Shown here: in pieces, positions 1 through 7,486 of the stretch | Position numbering within the stretch: the stretch's first letter is position 1 | Layout of the letters: the number at the start of each line of letters is the position of its first letter | Origin: Cellvibrionaceae bacterium | Lineage (GTDB): Bacteria > Pseudomonadota > Gammaproteobacteria > Pseudomonadales > Cellvibrionaceae | DNA: 11,550 nt | NCBI GenBank assembly: GCA_021151525.1 | Contig: JAGKXD010000122.1 | Coordinates: forward strand, 1-11,550 | Direction: 5' to 3' | The notes under the pieces: generated by a model | The model's input: only the letters and a program-made list of their open reading frames with translations | The model's database searches: none | What the model was told of the DNA's origin: nothing | Made by a program: the position numbers and the translations under genes

Positions 1-290
1 GCGCTTCAGGTCTGCCCAGCAATCCTAGTTCAGCAATAGTTGTAAGTTCATCCACCTCTAGCGCGACATCATCGCCGAGTAGTTCCAGTTCTGTATCGTC
101 TAATAGTCCGATTGTTGAAAGCAGTTCGCCTCTCACTAGTTCTTCATCAAGCCAGTCCTCAATAAGTACATCTTCATCGAGTAGCTCATCTTCAAGTAAT
201 CAATCAGTAGTTGTTGTGATTTCGAGTAGTTCTTTATCAAGCAGCTCTTCATCTAGTCGTAGTTCCTCGTCGAGCAGTTCACGTGTGTTT
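1..290 (+). repeat. Low-complexity poly-serine linker coding sequence
   Basis: Read from codon 3-5, this stretch encodes about 96 residues, mostly Ser with scattered Thr, Pro, Val and Asn. Ser is encoded by a mixture of AGT, AGC, TCA, TCT, TCG and TCC, so the DNA is only loosely repetitive (for example tcttcatcaagc-like units near 141, 171 and 235). Such linkers join domains in secreted enzymes of Cellvibrio and Saccharophagus. They are flexible spacers without catalytic function. Confidence 0.85.
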
Positions 291-1622
291 TCGAAAATTG
301 AAATCCGTGTTCCGGTTGCAGATGATTGGGCATATTTAACCGTAAATGGTTTGCGTCATCGTATTGGATATTGGGGGCAACCTAGTGATATGGGTGGATG
401 GCGTGACGTAAGTGAATGGTTTGTTTCAGGCAATAATATTGTTTATCTACAGGCGATTAACGGTGGAGGCCCAAGACAACTTCAGTTTGAAATACGCATA
501 GATGGTGTGAGCATGTTTAATTTTTATTGCCCATCAACAGAATGCCCTGATAGCACTGACTCGGGAACATTTTTCAATAAAGCATTTACGCTTTCAGCCT
601 TGAGTCGCCCAGACGCAACGCAAATTTCAATTGCTAGCACTGTGTCTGGCAAACTTTACATAAATGATGAGTATGTTCGTGTCAGTACACCTGCAACATT
701 AAGTTTGCCTAAAGGTACGTATAAAATCGGTTTAGGCGTTAGTAATGATAACCCCTTGGATTTAACCGATGATTTTTACGAAAATATTCTCGCATTAGGC
801 AAGCCTAGCTCGTACAACTTAACGGGTGCGTTTTATGAGCGCACTATTGTTGTTGAAGAAGGAAAAACGCAATCTGTTTACATAGACACTAACTTGACTC
901 CGCTGGCTCCGCAGAACACGGTAAAGATTGCCATACTGCCATTTCAAAGCGTGATGTCCAAAGATATGACGTCACCGCTAATTATGACGCAAGCAATGTT
1001 GGATGGTTTTGCAGAGCAAGTAAAAGTAACTGGAGAGCGATTGGCAGCGCCAACCATGTACGGGCTTTCAAAATGGGAGGTTACAGTTCTGCCATGGGAT
1101 ACAATTTTGAATGTGAATGCCAGTGACGTATATGCGCTCGTAGGTGAGTTGTATAGCGTCAGTTGGCGCCCTGAATATCAGCACTTATTTGATAAATACG
1201 ATACGGTCATTATTTACCAATCTTCTTATCATGCCGACGGCGTTGTGGAACCGATATTTGCTGGTGGTATGACCTCCAGCGGGCGATTGATACACGTTAC
1301 TTCTGGCTGGACATGGACTTTGCCTAGTAATGCGGTAAATCGCGGTTTGTACCATGAGATGTACCATCAGTATGAGTTTTGGGAGACCGGAAATCATCAC
1401 TATTACAACGGGATTGGCGGCTTGCATGGTCAGCGCGAGCACGGGTTTACTGGTGGCGGCGCATCAGTGCAGGAATACTATCGTTTGTTTGCACGCGGTC
1501 AGGCCGGTGAAGATTATGCGGCGCGTACTGGCTATGATTGGCCTGCGCCACTTGCTGATGGACAACCATTTCCTACAGGTGTGTTTCATGCGGTTCGTTA
1601 TGGGCGGATGCCGCAGCAATAA
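1..1622 (+). CDS. Secreted poly-Ser-linker protein with PEGA-like segment and putative HExxH zinc peptidase domain (5' partial)
   Basis: The frame (first full codon at 3) is open to the left edge, so the gene begins upstream; the GTG at 216 lies inside the linker and is not the real start. In-window residues 1-96 are a Ser-rich linker. Residues about 97-180 look like a beta-sandwich (a DDWAYLTVNG-type strand). Residues about 213-247 resemble a PEGA domain (SGKLYINDEY, then TPATLSLPKGTYKIGL). Residues about 305-539 form a C-terminal domain containing HEMYH (451-455), an HExxH zinc site. The spacing does not fit the metzincin HExxHxxGxxH pattern; possible third ligands are in GNHH or LHGQREHG shortly after. 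Inferred role: exported protease or surface protein, with a missing N-terminus that probably holds a signal peptide and perhaps a binding module. I do not recognise the exact family. The gene ends at a hairpin shared with the convergent lipoprotein gene. Confidence 0.8.
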   Translation, partial: ASGLPSNPSSAIVVSSSTSSATSSPSSSSSVSSNSPIVESSSPLTSSSSSQSSISTSSSSSSSSSNQSVVVVISSSSLSSSSSSSRSSSSSSSRVFSKIEIRVPVADDWAYLTVNGLRHRIGYWGQPSDMGGWRDVSEWFVSGNNIVYLQAINGGGPRQLQFEIRIDGVSMFNFYCPSTECPDSTDSGTFFNKAFTLSALSRPDATQISIASTVSGKLYINDEYVRVSTPATLSLPKGTYKIGLGVSNDNPLDLTDDFYENILALGKPSSYNLTGAFYERTIVVEEGKTQSVYIDTNLTPLAPQNTVKIAILPFQSVMSKDMTSPLIMTQAMLDGFAEQVKVTGERLAAPTMYGLSKWEVTVLPWDTILNVNASDVYALVGELYSVSWRPEYQHLFDKYDTVIIYQSSYHADGVVEPIFAGGMTSSGRLIHVTSGWTWTLPSNAVNRGLYHEMYHQYEFWETGNHHYYNGIGGLHGQREHGFTGGGASVQEYYRLFARGQAGEDYAARTGYDWPAPLADGQPFPTGVFHAVRYGRMPQQ

Positions 1623-1644
1623 TACACACTAGTTTGATTGTGTA

Positions 1645-1678
1645 AAAATAAGGGCACATATGAGTGCCCTTATTTTTT
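1645..1678. terminator. Bidirectional intrinsic terminator
   Basis: A perfect 13-bp stem (1645-1657 with 1664-1676) encloses a 6-nt loop. The GC core GGGCAC/GTGCCC is flanked by A and T runs on both sides. It lies between the stop of the HExxH gene (1620-1622) and overlaps the stop of the convergent lipoprotein gene (1677-1679), so it can serve both strands. Confidence 0.85.
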
Positions 1679-3287
1679 ATTTCAAGTTAAAGGCTCCCGT
1701 CATGGCTTTGCGCCATTCAGTCCCATCGCTCGTCGCCCATGGCGTGATATCCATAATTTGTGATGAGCTTTCCTGATTCCAGATTAGCAGGCTGTTAAGT
1801 GATCTTATGTTTCCTTCTGTTCTGGGCATATTGGAGAAACGATATTCCCAGCTAATACCGTCGTGTGAATACCACAACTCATACTGGTCAGTATATTTAT
1901 TGTAGCCATAAAGCCAGAGCAAGTTATTGGCGGTTACAACTTGCAAATTACGCTGCGGAAGCAGACTGCTGGTGGCTATTTCGGCCCACTTAAGACCATC
2001 GGTAGATGCCCATATCGAAGTTGAAAAATGACGGACGCCCGGCTGCATATTATCCAAGGTGTATGAATCGGGGTCTGAGTTAACTCTGGTGATCATCAAT
2101 TGGTTGTTGAAAGTGACCAGCGCCCCAAAACCTATTTGTGTTGCATAGGAATTAGGGAAAAGTATATTGGTGTGGTGCTCCCAAACATTTCCCGTACTGG
2201 TAGACCAGCCATTATTGGAAGAAACGGTTTCCAGTCTAAATGGATCGCCGTGGCAGCTGGGAATACATGATTGTGGTGCCATACGGGTTTCGGTATCGCC
2301 TATAACCCAAAGTTGGTTTTGGAGGGTGGCAAGCTTTTGTCCATTTATTCTCGTGGGTATATTGGTTTCTTTTGTCCAGTTGATGCCGTTATCGGATGAC
2401 CATGCCTCATCGGCTTTTTCAGGTGGGTTGTCGTAAAGACCGCCCATAATCCAGAGCTTACCGTTAAATACTATGGATTGATGGTAGGAGCGAGCAGAAA
2501 ACTCTGCGTGCTCTTTTTCCAGAACCCAATTTATCCCGTCACTCGATGACCAAATATCATTTTTATCGGTGTTATTCACCCGTCCGGCTATTAGCCAGAA
2601 TTTATTTTTGAATTCAATAATTTGATAGCCAGCGCGCAACACTAGTGGCGACTGAGCGAAGTCATAAGGTTCAAAACTGCCAGCTTTTTGCTTGTACTTC
2701 AGAAGGTAATAACCCGCTTGGTTTAGCCTGGTGGAGGTATCAATAATCTTTGTTTCCGCCAAAAGATCTAATTGACCATCGGGGCAGGTGGTGTAATTGG
2801 TGTAGTCACAGTTGTCCGCGCTGCTGCGGTAAAAGCTCATGCCTGCTGCCGCTTTGGGGAAGTTGAAAATAGTGTCTTTTTGACCGACCCAAGCTGAAGC
2901 GGTAATGCTTGTGGGTGTTACCTGTAGGTTGTAGGTCTTGCTTGCAGATAGATATTGGTTATCCCCTGCAATAGTTGCCGTAATCGTTGCTATGCCTGCA
3001 CTTTTAACTGAGACCACTCCGGCATTATCAACATTGGCGACTTGAGTGTCGCTAGAGGTGTAGCTAACCACGCCTATACCTTGCCCAGTTGCTTTGTTGG
3101 TGAAGTTATCGCCTACAAATAACTCTATGGTGCCAGTTTGGGTAAATTGGATTTCTTGTGCAGTTAGTGGTGGGGCGGGTGTTTTTGTGGAGCCTCCACC
3201 GCAAGCACTGAACATAAAAAAGGTAAGCACTAGGCTGCTGATAATTGCAAGCCGAGGGGCTTTCGCGGGGAGCATGGCTCGTTCCAT
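1677..3287 (-). CDS. Lipoprotein with Big2-like domain and kelch-like beta-propeller
   Basis: A 536-residue protein. Residues 1-28 are a lipoprotein signal peptide with lipobox FSAC and predicted lipidated Cys29, followed by a GGGS spacer. Residues about 45-125 read as a bacterial Ig-like (Big2) domain (SYTSSDTQVANVDNAGVVSV, then AGIATITA). Residues 130-215 are an unassigned segment with Cys160 and Cys168. From about 220 to the end there are propeller-type repeats of the form GKLWIMGG, each closing with W-x3-D/N-G-x2-W. Clear copies are at about 246, 296, 426, 472 and 517, with a degenerate one near 361-369. The ATG at 3285-3287 is preferred because AAGGA lies 6 nt upstream; a second ATG four codons in is poorer. 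Kelch/galactose-oxidase-like propellers bind ligands, and nothing here shows an enzyme. Inferred: an outer-membrane or surface-anchored binding protein, possibly with its own promoter upstream of 3287. Confidence 0.8.
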   Translation of the reverse strand: MERAMLPAKAPRLAIISSLVLTFFMFSACGGGSTKTPAPPLTAQEIQFTQTGTIELFVGDNFTNKATGQGIGVVSYTSSDTQVANVDNAGVVSVKSAGIATITATIAGDNQYLSASKTYNLQVTPTSITASAWVGQKDTIFNFPKAAAGMSFYRSSADNCDYTNYTTCPDGQLDLLAETKIIDTSTRLNQAGYYLLKYKQKAGSFEPYDFAQSPLVLRAGYQIIEFKNKFWLIAGRVNNTDKNDIWSSSDGINWVLEKEHAEFSARSYHQSIVFNGKLWIMGGLYDNPPEKADEAWSSDNGINWTKETNIPTRINGQKLATLQNQLWVIGDTETRMAPQSCIPSCHGDPFRLETVSSNNGWSTSTGNVWEHHTNILFPNSYATQIGFGALVTFNNQLMITRVNSDPDSYTLDNMQPGVRHFSTSIWASTDGLKWAEIATSSLLPQRNLQVVTANNLLWLYGYNKYTDQYELWYSHDGISWEYRFSNMPRTEGNIRSLNSLLIWNQESSSQIMDITPWATSDGTEWRKAMTGAFNLK

Positions 3288-3433
3288 TTTGTGTCCTTGT
3301 GGTATTCCTAAGCAGAGCGCAATCTTATCAGCTGACCTAAATGCGAGCTAGTTGAGGGCGTGAGTCTAACTGGGTTGCCCAAAAAATCACCAAGTTTCCC
3401 GTTTTAGCCATATCCCTGACACCTTTACATGGG

Positions 3434-3439
3434 TATAAT
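3434..3439 (+). promoter_or_regulatory. Probable typA promoter -10 element
   Basis: A perfect TATAAT lies about 50 nt upstream of the typA GTG. At 17-bp spacing the -35 region is poor. A CTGACA at 3416-3421 resembles TTGACA but is only 12 bp away. The 3288-3490 interval between the divergent lipoprotein gene and typA holds no plausible gene and probably carries both promoters; only this -10 is convincing. Confidence 0.45.
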
Positions 3440-3490
3440 GCGCGACCTCAATTTTGACCTCATTTTTTAGCCCTCACAGAGAATCTCCCA

Positions 3491-5311
3491 GTGACTACCC
3501 AAGCTTCCATCGAAAAACTGCGCAATATCGCTATTATCGCCCACGTTGACCACGGTAAAACCTCCATGGTTGACCAATTGTTGCGTCAGTCTGGCACCCT
3601 TGATCGCCGTGACGACACTGGCGATTTGATCATGGATAGCAATGACCAAGAGCGTGAGCGCGGCATTACTATTTTGGCGAAAAACACCGCCATTAAGTGG
3701 AATGACTACCGCATCAACATTGTGGACACCCCCGGACACGCCGACTTCGGCGGTGAGGTAGAGCGTGTACTGTCGATGGTAGATTCTGTGTTGCTGATTG
3801 TGGACGCTGTGGGCGGGCCAATGCCGCAAACTCGTTTCGTGACTTCAAAAGCCTTCGAACAAGGTTTGAACCCGATTGTTGTTATCAACAAAATCGACCG
3901 CCCAGGTGCTCGCCCTGAGTGGGTTATCGACCAAGTATTCGATTTGTTTGACCGTTTGGGTGCGACTGAAGAGCAACTCGATTTCCCAATCGTTTATGCT
4001 TCTGCGTTGAACGGTGTTGCCGGTCTGTCCCCGGATAATATTGCGGATGACATGACGCCACTGTTCCAAATGATCGTTGATAAAGTTAAACCGCCAAAAG
4101 TAGATACCGACGGTCCATTCCAAATGCAAATTTCGGCACTGGATTACAACAGCTATGTAGGTGTTATCGGGATTGGTCGTATCACTCGCGGCAGCCTCGC
4201 ACCAAACCAACAAATCGTTGTAGTGACTCCAACTGGCGAAACGCGTAAAGCTAAAGTATTGCAAGTGATGGGCTACCACGGTTTGCAACGTATCGAAACT
4301 GACCGTGCTTACGCGGGCGATATCGTTTGTATCACAGGTGTAGATAAGCTTGGTATTTCTGACACCTTGTGTGCTCCAGACGCTGTCGAAGCATTGCCAC
4401 CTCTGTCTATCGACGAGCCGACCGTAAGCATGACCTTCCAGGTAAACGATTCTCCGTTTGCTGGTAAAGAAGGCAAGTACGTAACCAGCCGCAATATCAA
4501 AGACCGTTTGGACACTGAGTTGATTGCCAACGTTGCTTTGCGTGTTGAGCAAGGTGATACGCCAGATAAATTCAAAGTATCTGGCCGTGGTGAATTGCAC
4601 TTGTCGGTACTTATTGAAAACATGCGTCGTGAAGGTTATGAGATGGGCGTATCGCGTCCAGAAGTAGTTCAAAAAATTGTTGATGGCGAAGTTCACGAGC
4701 CTTACGAGCAAGTTGTAATCGACGTTGAAGAACAGCATCAAGGTAAAGTGATGGAAGAGCTTGGCCTGCGTAAAGGCGAGTTGACCAACATGGAGCCGGA
4801 TGGCAAAGGTCGTATCAAGTTGGAATTCATCGTTCCATCGCGCGGTTTGATTGGCTTCCGTGGCAACTTCCTGACCATGACCTCTGGTTCAGGCATCATG
4901 ACCAGTATTTTTGATCACTACGGCCCAGTAAAAGTAGGTGAAGTGGCCAAGCGTCAAAACGGCGTGTTGGTTTCTATGGTGAAAGGCAAAACTCTCGCTT
5001 ACGCATTGAACATGTTGCAAGAGCGCGGCCGTTTGTTCCTCGGCCCAGGCGTTGAAGTGTACGAAGGCCAAATCGTAGGTATTCACTCACGTGATAACGA
5101 TTTGGTAGTAAACCCAACCAAAGCCAAGCAATTAACCAACGTGCGTGCATCAGGTACTGACGAAGCGGCTGTGTTGACTCCGCCCATCAAACACACCCTT
5201 GAGCAAGCTTTGGAATTTATTGAAGACGACGAGTTGGTAGAAGTAACTCCGCTCAGCATTCGTGTTCGTAAAAAGTTGCTGACTGAAAACGAGCGTAAGC
5301 GCGCTAAGTAA
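3491..5311 (+). CDS. typA: Translational GTPase TypA/BipA
   Basis: A ribosome-associated GTPase of the EF-G/LepA group. It binds the 70S ribosome and supports 50S assembly and growth under cold or other stress. The length of 606 residues is close to E. coli BipA. The GTPase motifs are intact: G1 AHVDHGKT (17-24), G2 RGIT (57-60), G3 DTPGH (79-83), G4 NKID (133-136) and G5 SAL (171-173). After these come the beta-barrel domain, the EF-G-like domains and the BipA-specific C-terminal domain, which contains PSRGLIGFRGNFLT-type sequence. The start is GTG: no in-frame ATG lies between it and an upstream in-frame stop at 3455-3457, and IEKLRNIAIIAHVDHGKT aligns with the family N-terminus with six extra leading residues. 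The Shine-Dalgarno is weak (AGAGA). Cytoplasmic, monocistronic, followed by a terminator. Confidence 0.97.
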   Translation: MTTQASIEKLRNIAIIAHVDHGKTSMVDQLLRQSGTLDRRDDTGDLIMDSNDQERERGITILAKNTAIKWNDYRINIVDTPGHADFGGEVERVLSMVDSVLLIVDAVGGPMPQTRFVTSKAFEQGLNPIVVINKIDRPGARPEWVIDQVFDLFDRLGATEEQLDFPIVYASALNGVAGLSPDNIADDMTPLFQMIVDKVKPPKVDTDGPFQMQISALDYNSYVGVIGIGRITRGSLAPNQQIVVVTPTGETRKAKVLQVMGYHGLQRIETDRAYAGDIVCITGVDKLGISDTLCAPDAVEALPPLSIDEPTVSMTFQVNDSPFAGKEGKYVTSRNIKDRLDTELIANVALRVEQGDTPDKFKVSGRGELHLSVLIENMRREGYEMGVSRPEVVQKIVDGEVHEPYEQVVIDVEEQHQGKVMEELGLRKGELTNMEPDGKGRIKLEFIVPSRGLIGFRGNFLTMTSGSGIMTSIFDHYGPVKVGEVAKRQNGVLVSMVKGKTLAYALNMLQERGRLFLGPGVEVYEGQIVGIHSRDNDLVVNPTKAKQLTNVRASGTDEAAVLTPPIKHTLEQALEFIEDDELVEVTPLSIRVRKKLLTENERKRAK

Positions 5312-5333
5312 TGGTCGGTAAATAAGCTTTAAG

Positions 5334-5370
5334 AAAAATCCTCAATGCGAAAGTGTTGGGGATTTTTTTT
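5334..5370 (+). terminator. Intrinsic terminator of typA
   Basis: A 12-bp stem (5334-5345 with 5356-5367, one G-U pair) has a 10-nt loop and ends in a run of eight T. It begins 22 nt after the typA stop codon. The left arm begins with five A, so the hairpin is partly symmetric, but no minus-strand gene ends here. Confidence 0.8.
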
Positions 5371-5376
5371 GCGAAC

Positions 5377-5406
5377 AATTATGGAGGCTACTAATTATGG
5401 AGGCTA
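5377..5406 (+). repeat. 16-bp-period direct duplication at the Nudix gene start
   Basis: The 14-nt unit AATTATGGAGGCTA occurs at 5377-5390 and again at 5393-5406, separated by CT. Each copy contains an ATG and a GGAGG. GGAGG of copy one (5383-5387) lies 9 nt before the ATG of copy two (5397), a workable ribosome binding site, and supports that start. Confidence 0.8.
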
Positions 5407-5948
5407 TGGTGACCGAAATTAAAACACTCTCCACGAAAACGGTTTACGAAAACAAATGGATGCGTGTACGCGAAGATAAAATTCTGCGCGAGAGCGGTGC
5501 CGAAGGAATTTTCGGTGTCGTGGAAAAAGCTGATTTTGTGGTGATTCTCCCTATCAGCGATGGTTATATACACTTGGTTGAGCAATACCGTTATGCGGTG
5601 CAAGCTCGCTACTGGGAATTGCCGCAAGGTAGCTGGGAAGAAAATCCCGATGCAGATCCCGCTGTTATAGCCGCTGGGGAATTACAGGAAGAGACGGGTT
5701 TGATTGCGGAGAAAATGATTTACCTAGGCCATCAATATTTAGCTTATGGTTACTCCAATCAGGGTTACCATATTTTTCTGGCGAGTAAATTACAGCAAGA
5801 TACTCGCGCTCTGGATAGCGAAGAAGAGGGGCTTATAACACGTCGATTTACTTTGGCAGAATTTGAACAGATGATTGTAAATGGCACTATCAAAGATGCC
5901 ACCAGTGTGAATGCCTATGGCTTTGCCCGGTTGAAAGGTTTTATTTAA
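5397..5948 (+). CDS. Nudix hydrolase, ADP-ribose pyrophosphatase-like
   Basis: A 183-residue cytoplasmic protein with the layout of ADP-ribose/nucleoside-diphosphate-sugar pyrophosphatases: a strand-rich N-terminus (FVVILPISDGYIHLVEQYRY, about 47-66), then WELPQGSWEENPDADP, then a Nudix helix GELQEETGL (94-102). Members hydrolyse a nucleoside diphosphate linked to X, using Mg bound by the EE of this helix. Two departures from the GX5EX7REUXEEXGU box are visible: Gly94 takes the usual Arg place, and the loop after Gly78 is about two residues longer. I recall related Nudix proteins with PQGSWE and GEL forms, so this may be a subgroup feature and not loss of activity. ATG 5397 has GGAGG at 9 nt; ATG 5406 would have it at only 2 nt. 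The gene lies 36 nt upstream of the TSUP gene and probably shares its transcript. Substrate not assignable. Confidence 0.85.
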   Translation: MEAMVTEIKTLSTKTVYENKWMRVREDKILRESGAEGIFGVVEKADFVVILPISDGYIHLVEQYRYAVQARYWELPQGSWEENPDADPAVIAAGELQEETGLIAEKMIYLGHQYLAYGYSNQGYHIFLASKLQQDTRALDSEEEGLITRRFTLAEFEQMIVNGTIKDATSVNAYGFARLKGFI

Positions 5949-5984
5949 TTGCGTTAAGTTGTTGTTACTTTTGTGTAGCAATCG

Positions 5985-6803
5985 ATGTGGGTGGGTATGG
6001 ATTTTTTTTGGTTAAGTTGTTTTTTATTGTTAGGTGCCGTGACCGGAATTTTTGCCGGGCTTTTTGGTATTGGTGGCGGCGGTATTATGGTGCCGGTGCT
6101 GACGTTTTTGTTTATTAAATTAGCATTTCCTTCTGAGCATTTAGTGCATATGGCGCTGGCAACTTCCATGGCTGCAATTGTTCCTACTGCAATCGCCAGT
6201 TTGCGCGCGCATCACAAACGCGGTGCAGTTATTTGGCCGGTCGTTGTTAAAATCGCGCCGGGAATTTTATTGGGGACTTTTGCGGGTACTTTTCTCGCGA
6301 GTTATTTATCGGCAACACCCCTGGCGATTTTTTTCTCCTGCTTTATGGCTTTTGTCGCGCTGCAAATGGTGTTAGATCGCAAACCAAAACCCTCGCGACA
6401 ATTACCACAGACATTTGCGCTGACTGGTGTTGGTTCTGGTATTGGGGCAATTTCTGCGCTGGTTGCTATTGGTGGTGGCACGCTGACGGTGCCTTTTCTA
6501 ACGTGGTGTAATGTCGCTTTGCCAACTGCAATTGGAACATCGGCTGCGGTTGGTTTGCCAATCGCTTTTTCGGGTGCGCTGGGATATTTGATTAATGGCC
6601 TAGCGGTTAGCAATTTGCCAGAGCACACGCTCGGTTTTATCTATTGGCCAGCGGTAATTGCAATGGCGACCGCTAGCTTTCTTACCGCACCGTTCGGCGC
6701 ACAGTTGGCACACAACTTACCTATTCCGGTACTAAAAAAATGTTTCGCTGTTTTGTTGGTGGGGCTGTCATTGCAGATGCTTTTTAATATATTGAGTCAT
6801 TAA
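5985..6803 (+). CDS. TSUP (TauE/SafE) family membrane transporter
   Basis: A 272-residue inner-membrane protein with about eight hydrophobic helices and the two internally related halves of the TSUP family. The first half opens with GIFAGLFGIGGGGIMVPVL (21-39), the second with GIGAISALVAIGGGTLTVPF (152-171). Family members export sulfite, sulfonates or other organosulfur anions, but the substrate cannot be read from sequence and no sulfur-metabolism gene is adjacent. ATG 5985 lacks a clear Shine-Dalgarno. ATG 5997 is an in-frame alternative four codons later, preceded by GGGTGGGT, and would remove only MWVG. The Nudix gene is 36 nt upstream and the next membrane-protein gene starts 2 nt after this stop, suggesting co-transcription and translational coupling. 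Confidence 0.9.
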   Translation: MWVGMDFFWLSCFLLLGAVTGIFAGLFGIGGGGIMVPVLTFLFIKLAFPSEHLVHMALATSMAAIVPTAIASLRAHHKRGAVIWPVVVKIAPGILLGTFAGTFLASYLSATPLAIFFSCFMAFVALQMVLDRKPKPSRQLPQTFALTGVGSGIGAISALVAIGGGTLTVPFLTWCNVALPTAIGTSAAVGLPIAFSGALGYLINGLAVSNLPEHTLGFIYWPAVIAMATASFLTAPFGAQLAHNLPIPVLKKCFAVLLVGLSLQMLFNILSH

Positions 6804-6805
6804 TA

Positions 6806-7486
6806 ATGTCGATAAAAAGCTCAATTGCAGCCGCACTCAAGCAAAATTTATTGCCTGGGTTGGTGTTGCAATTTTTTGCATTGATCCTTGTGTTGATTTA
6901 TTTTTACGTGCCTGCAGCACAGCCAACCTATGCGTGGTTTGGAGTTTTAAAGCATACCTATGGTTCACTCTATGCATTTATTGCTACGGCTTTTTTCGGC
7001 GGGTTAATTCCATTCCTGTATTTATGGTCAAGTAAGCGGCTTGATTCATCGCGCAGCGCATTTCCGCTGTTTTTATTTTATGTTGTGTTTTGGGGGTTAA
7101 AAGGAATTGAAGTAGATTTCTTCTACCAACTGCAGGGTCACTGGTTCGGTTACGATAATACTTTAAAAACCATTGCCACCAAGGTTGCTGTAGATCAATT
7201 TATCTATAGCGCTTTTTGGGCGGCACCTTCAATCACCATTCCCTATTTATGGGTTGAGTGCCATTTTAATTTTCGTGCCTGCGGTGTTGCGCTCAATAAA
7301 TCCTTTTTCTTTGAAAAAATTCCCACAGTTATTTTCTCCAATTGGTTGGTATGGATTCCTGCGGTATCGATTGTCTACAGCATGCCGCAGGATTTACAAA
7401 TCCCTCTGTTCAATTTAGTGCTCTGTTTCTGGGTGCTTATCCTTGCTGTACTCAATAAAAAATCTGAAACAACGACTCAGGAGTAG
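6806..7486 (+). CDS. Mpv17/PMP22-like multi-pass membrane protein (tentative)
   Basis: A 226-residue protein with about five hydrophobic segments (around 15-35, 50-74, 85-100, 125-148, 175-215). The C-terminal third recalls the Mpv17/PMP22 family: KVAVDQFIYSAFW (126-138) resembles the family's K-x2-x-DQ-x3-xP segment. The stretch IPTVIFSNWLVWIPAVSIVY, followed by a P-x-x-x-Q-IPLFNLVLCFW segment, resembles its W-x2-WP-x2-Q-x-x-NF-x-x-VP ending. This is by-eye alignment to remembered eukaryotic sequences, so the family call is an inference. The function of Mpv17-type proteins is poorly defined (a membrane channel has been proposed). The gene follows the TSUP gene by 2 nt and lacks a strong ribosome binding site, which suggests coupling. 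Its last 10 bp overlap the convergent hydrolase gene, and no terminator hairpin is visible there. Confidence 0.6.
   Translation: MSIKSSIAAALKQNLLPGLVLQFFALILVLIYFYVPAAQPTYAWFGVLKHTYGSLYAFIATAFFGGLIPFLYLWSSKRLDSSRSAFPLFLFYVVFWGLKGIEVDFFYQLQGHWFGYDNTLKTIATKVAVDQFIYSAFWAAPSITIPYLWVECHFNFRACGVALNKSFFFEKIPTVIFSNWLVWIPAVSIVYSMPQDLQIPLFNLVLCFWVLILAVLNKKSETTTQE

Noticed and set aside
1..290. Possible CRISPR array or tandem DNA repeat
   Set aside because: The repetition comes from serine codons in one open frame; there are no fixed-length repeats with unique spacers.
216..1622. GTG at 216 as the start of the HExxH protein gene
   Set aside because: The frame continues open to the left edge with the same Ser-rich composition, and there is no ribosome binding site or signal peptide at 216. 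The gene is 5' truncated by the window.
3416..3439. CTGACA with TATAAT as a full typA promoter
   Set aside because: The two hexamers are only 12 bp apart, too short for a standard sigma-70 promoter. Only the -10 is reported.
3845..4741. Long 298-residue open frame on the minus strand inside typA
   Set aside because: It is entirely antisense to a strongly conserved GTPase gene, lacks any recognisable domain and has the composition expected from the complementary strand of biased codons.
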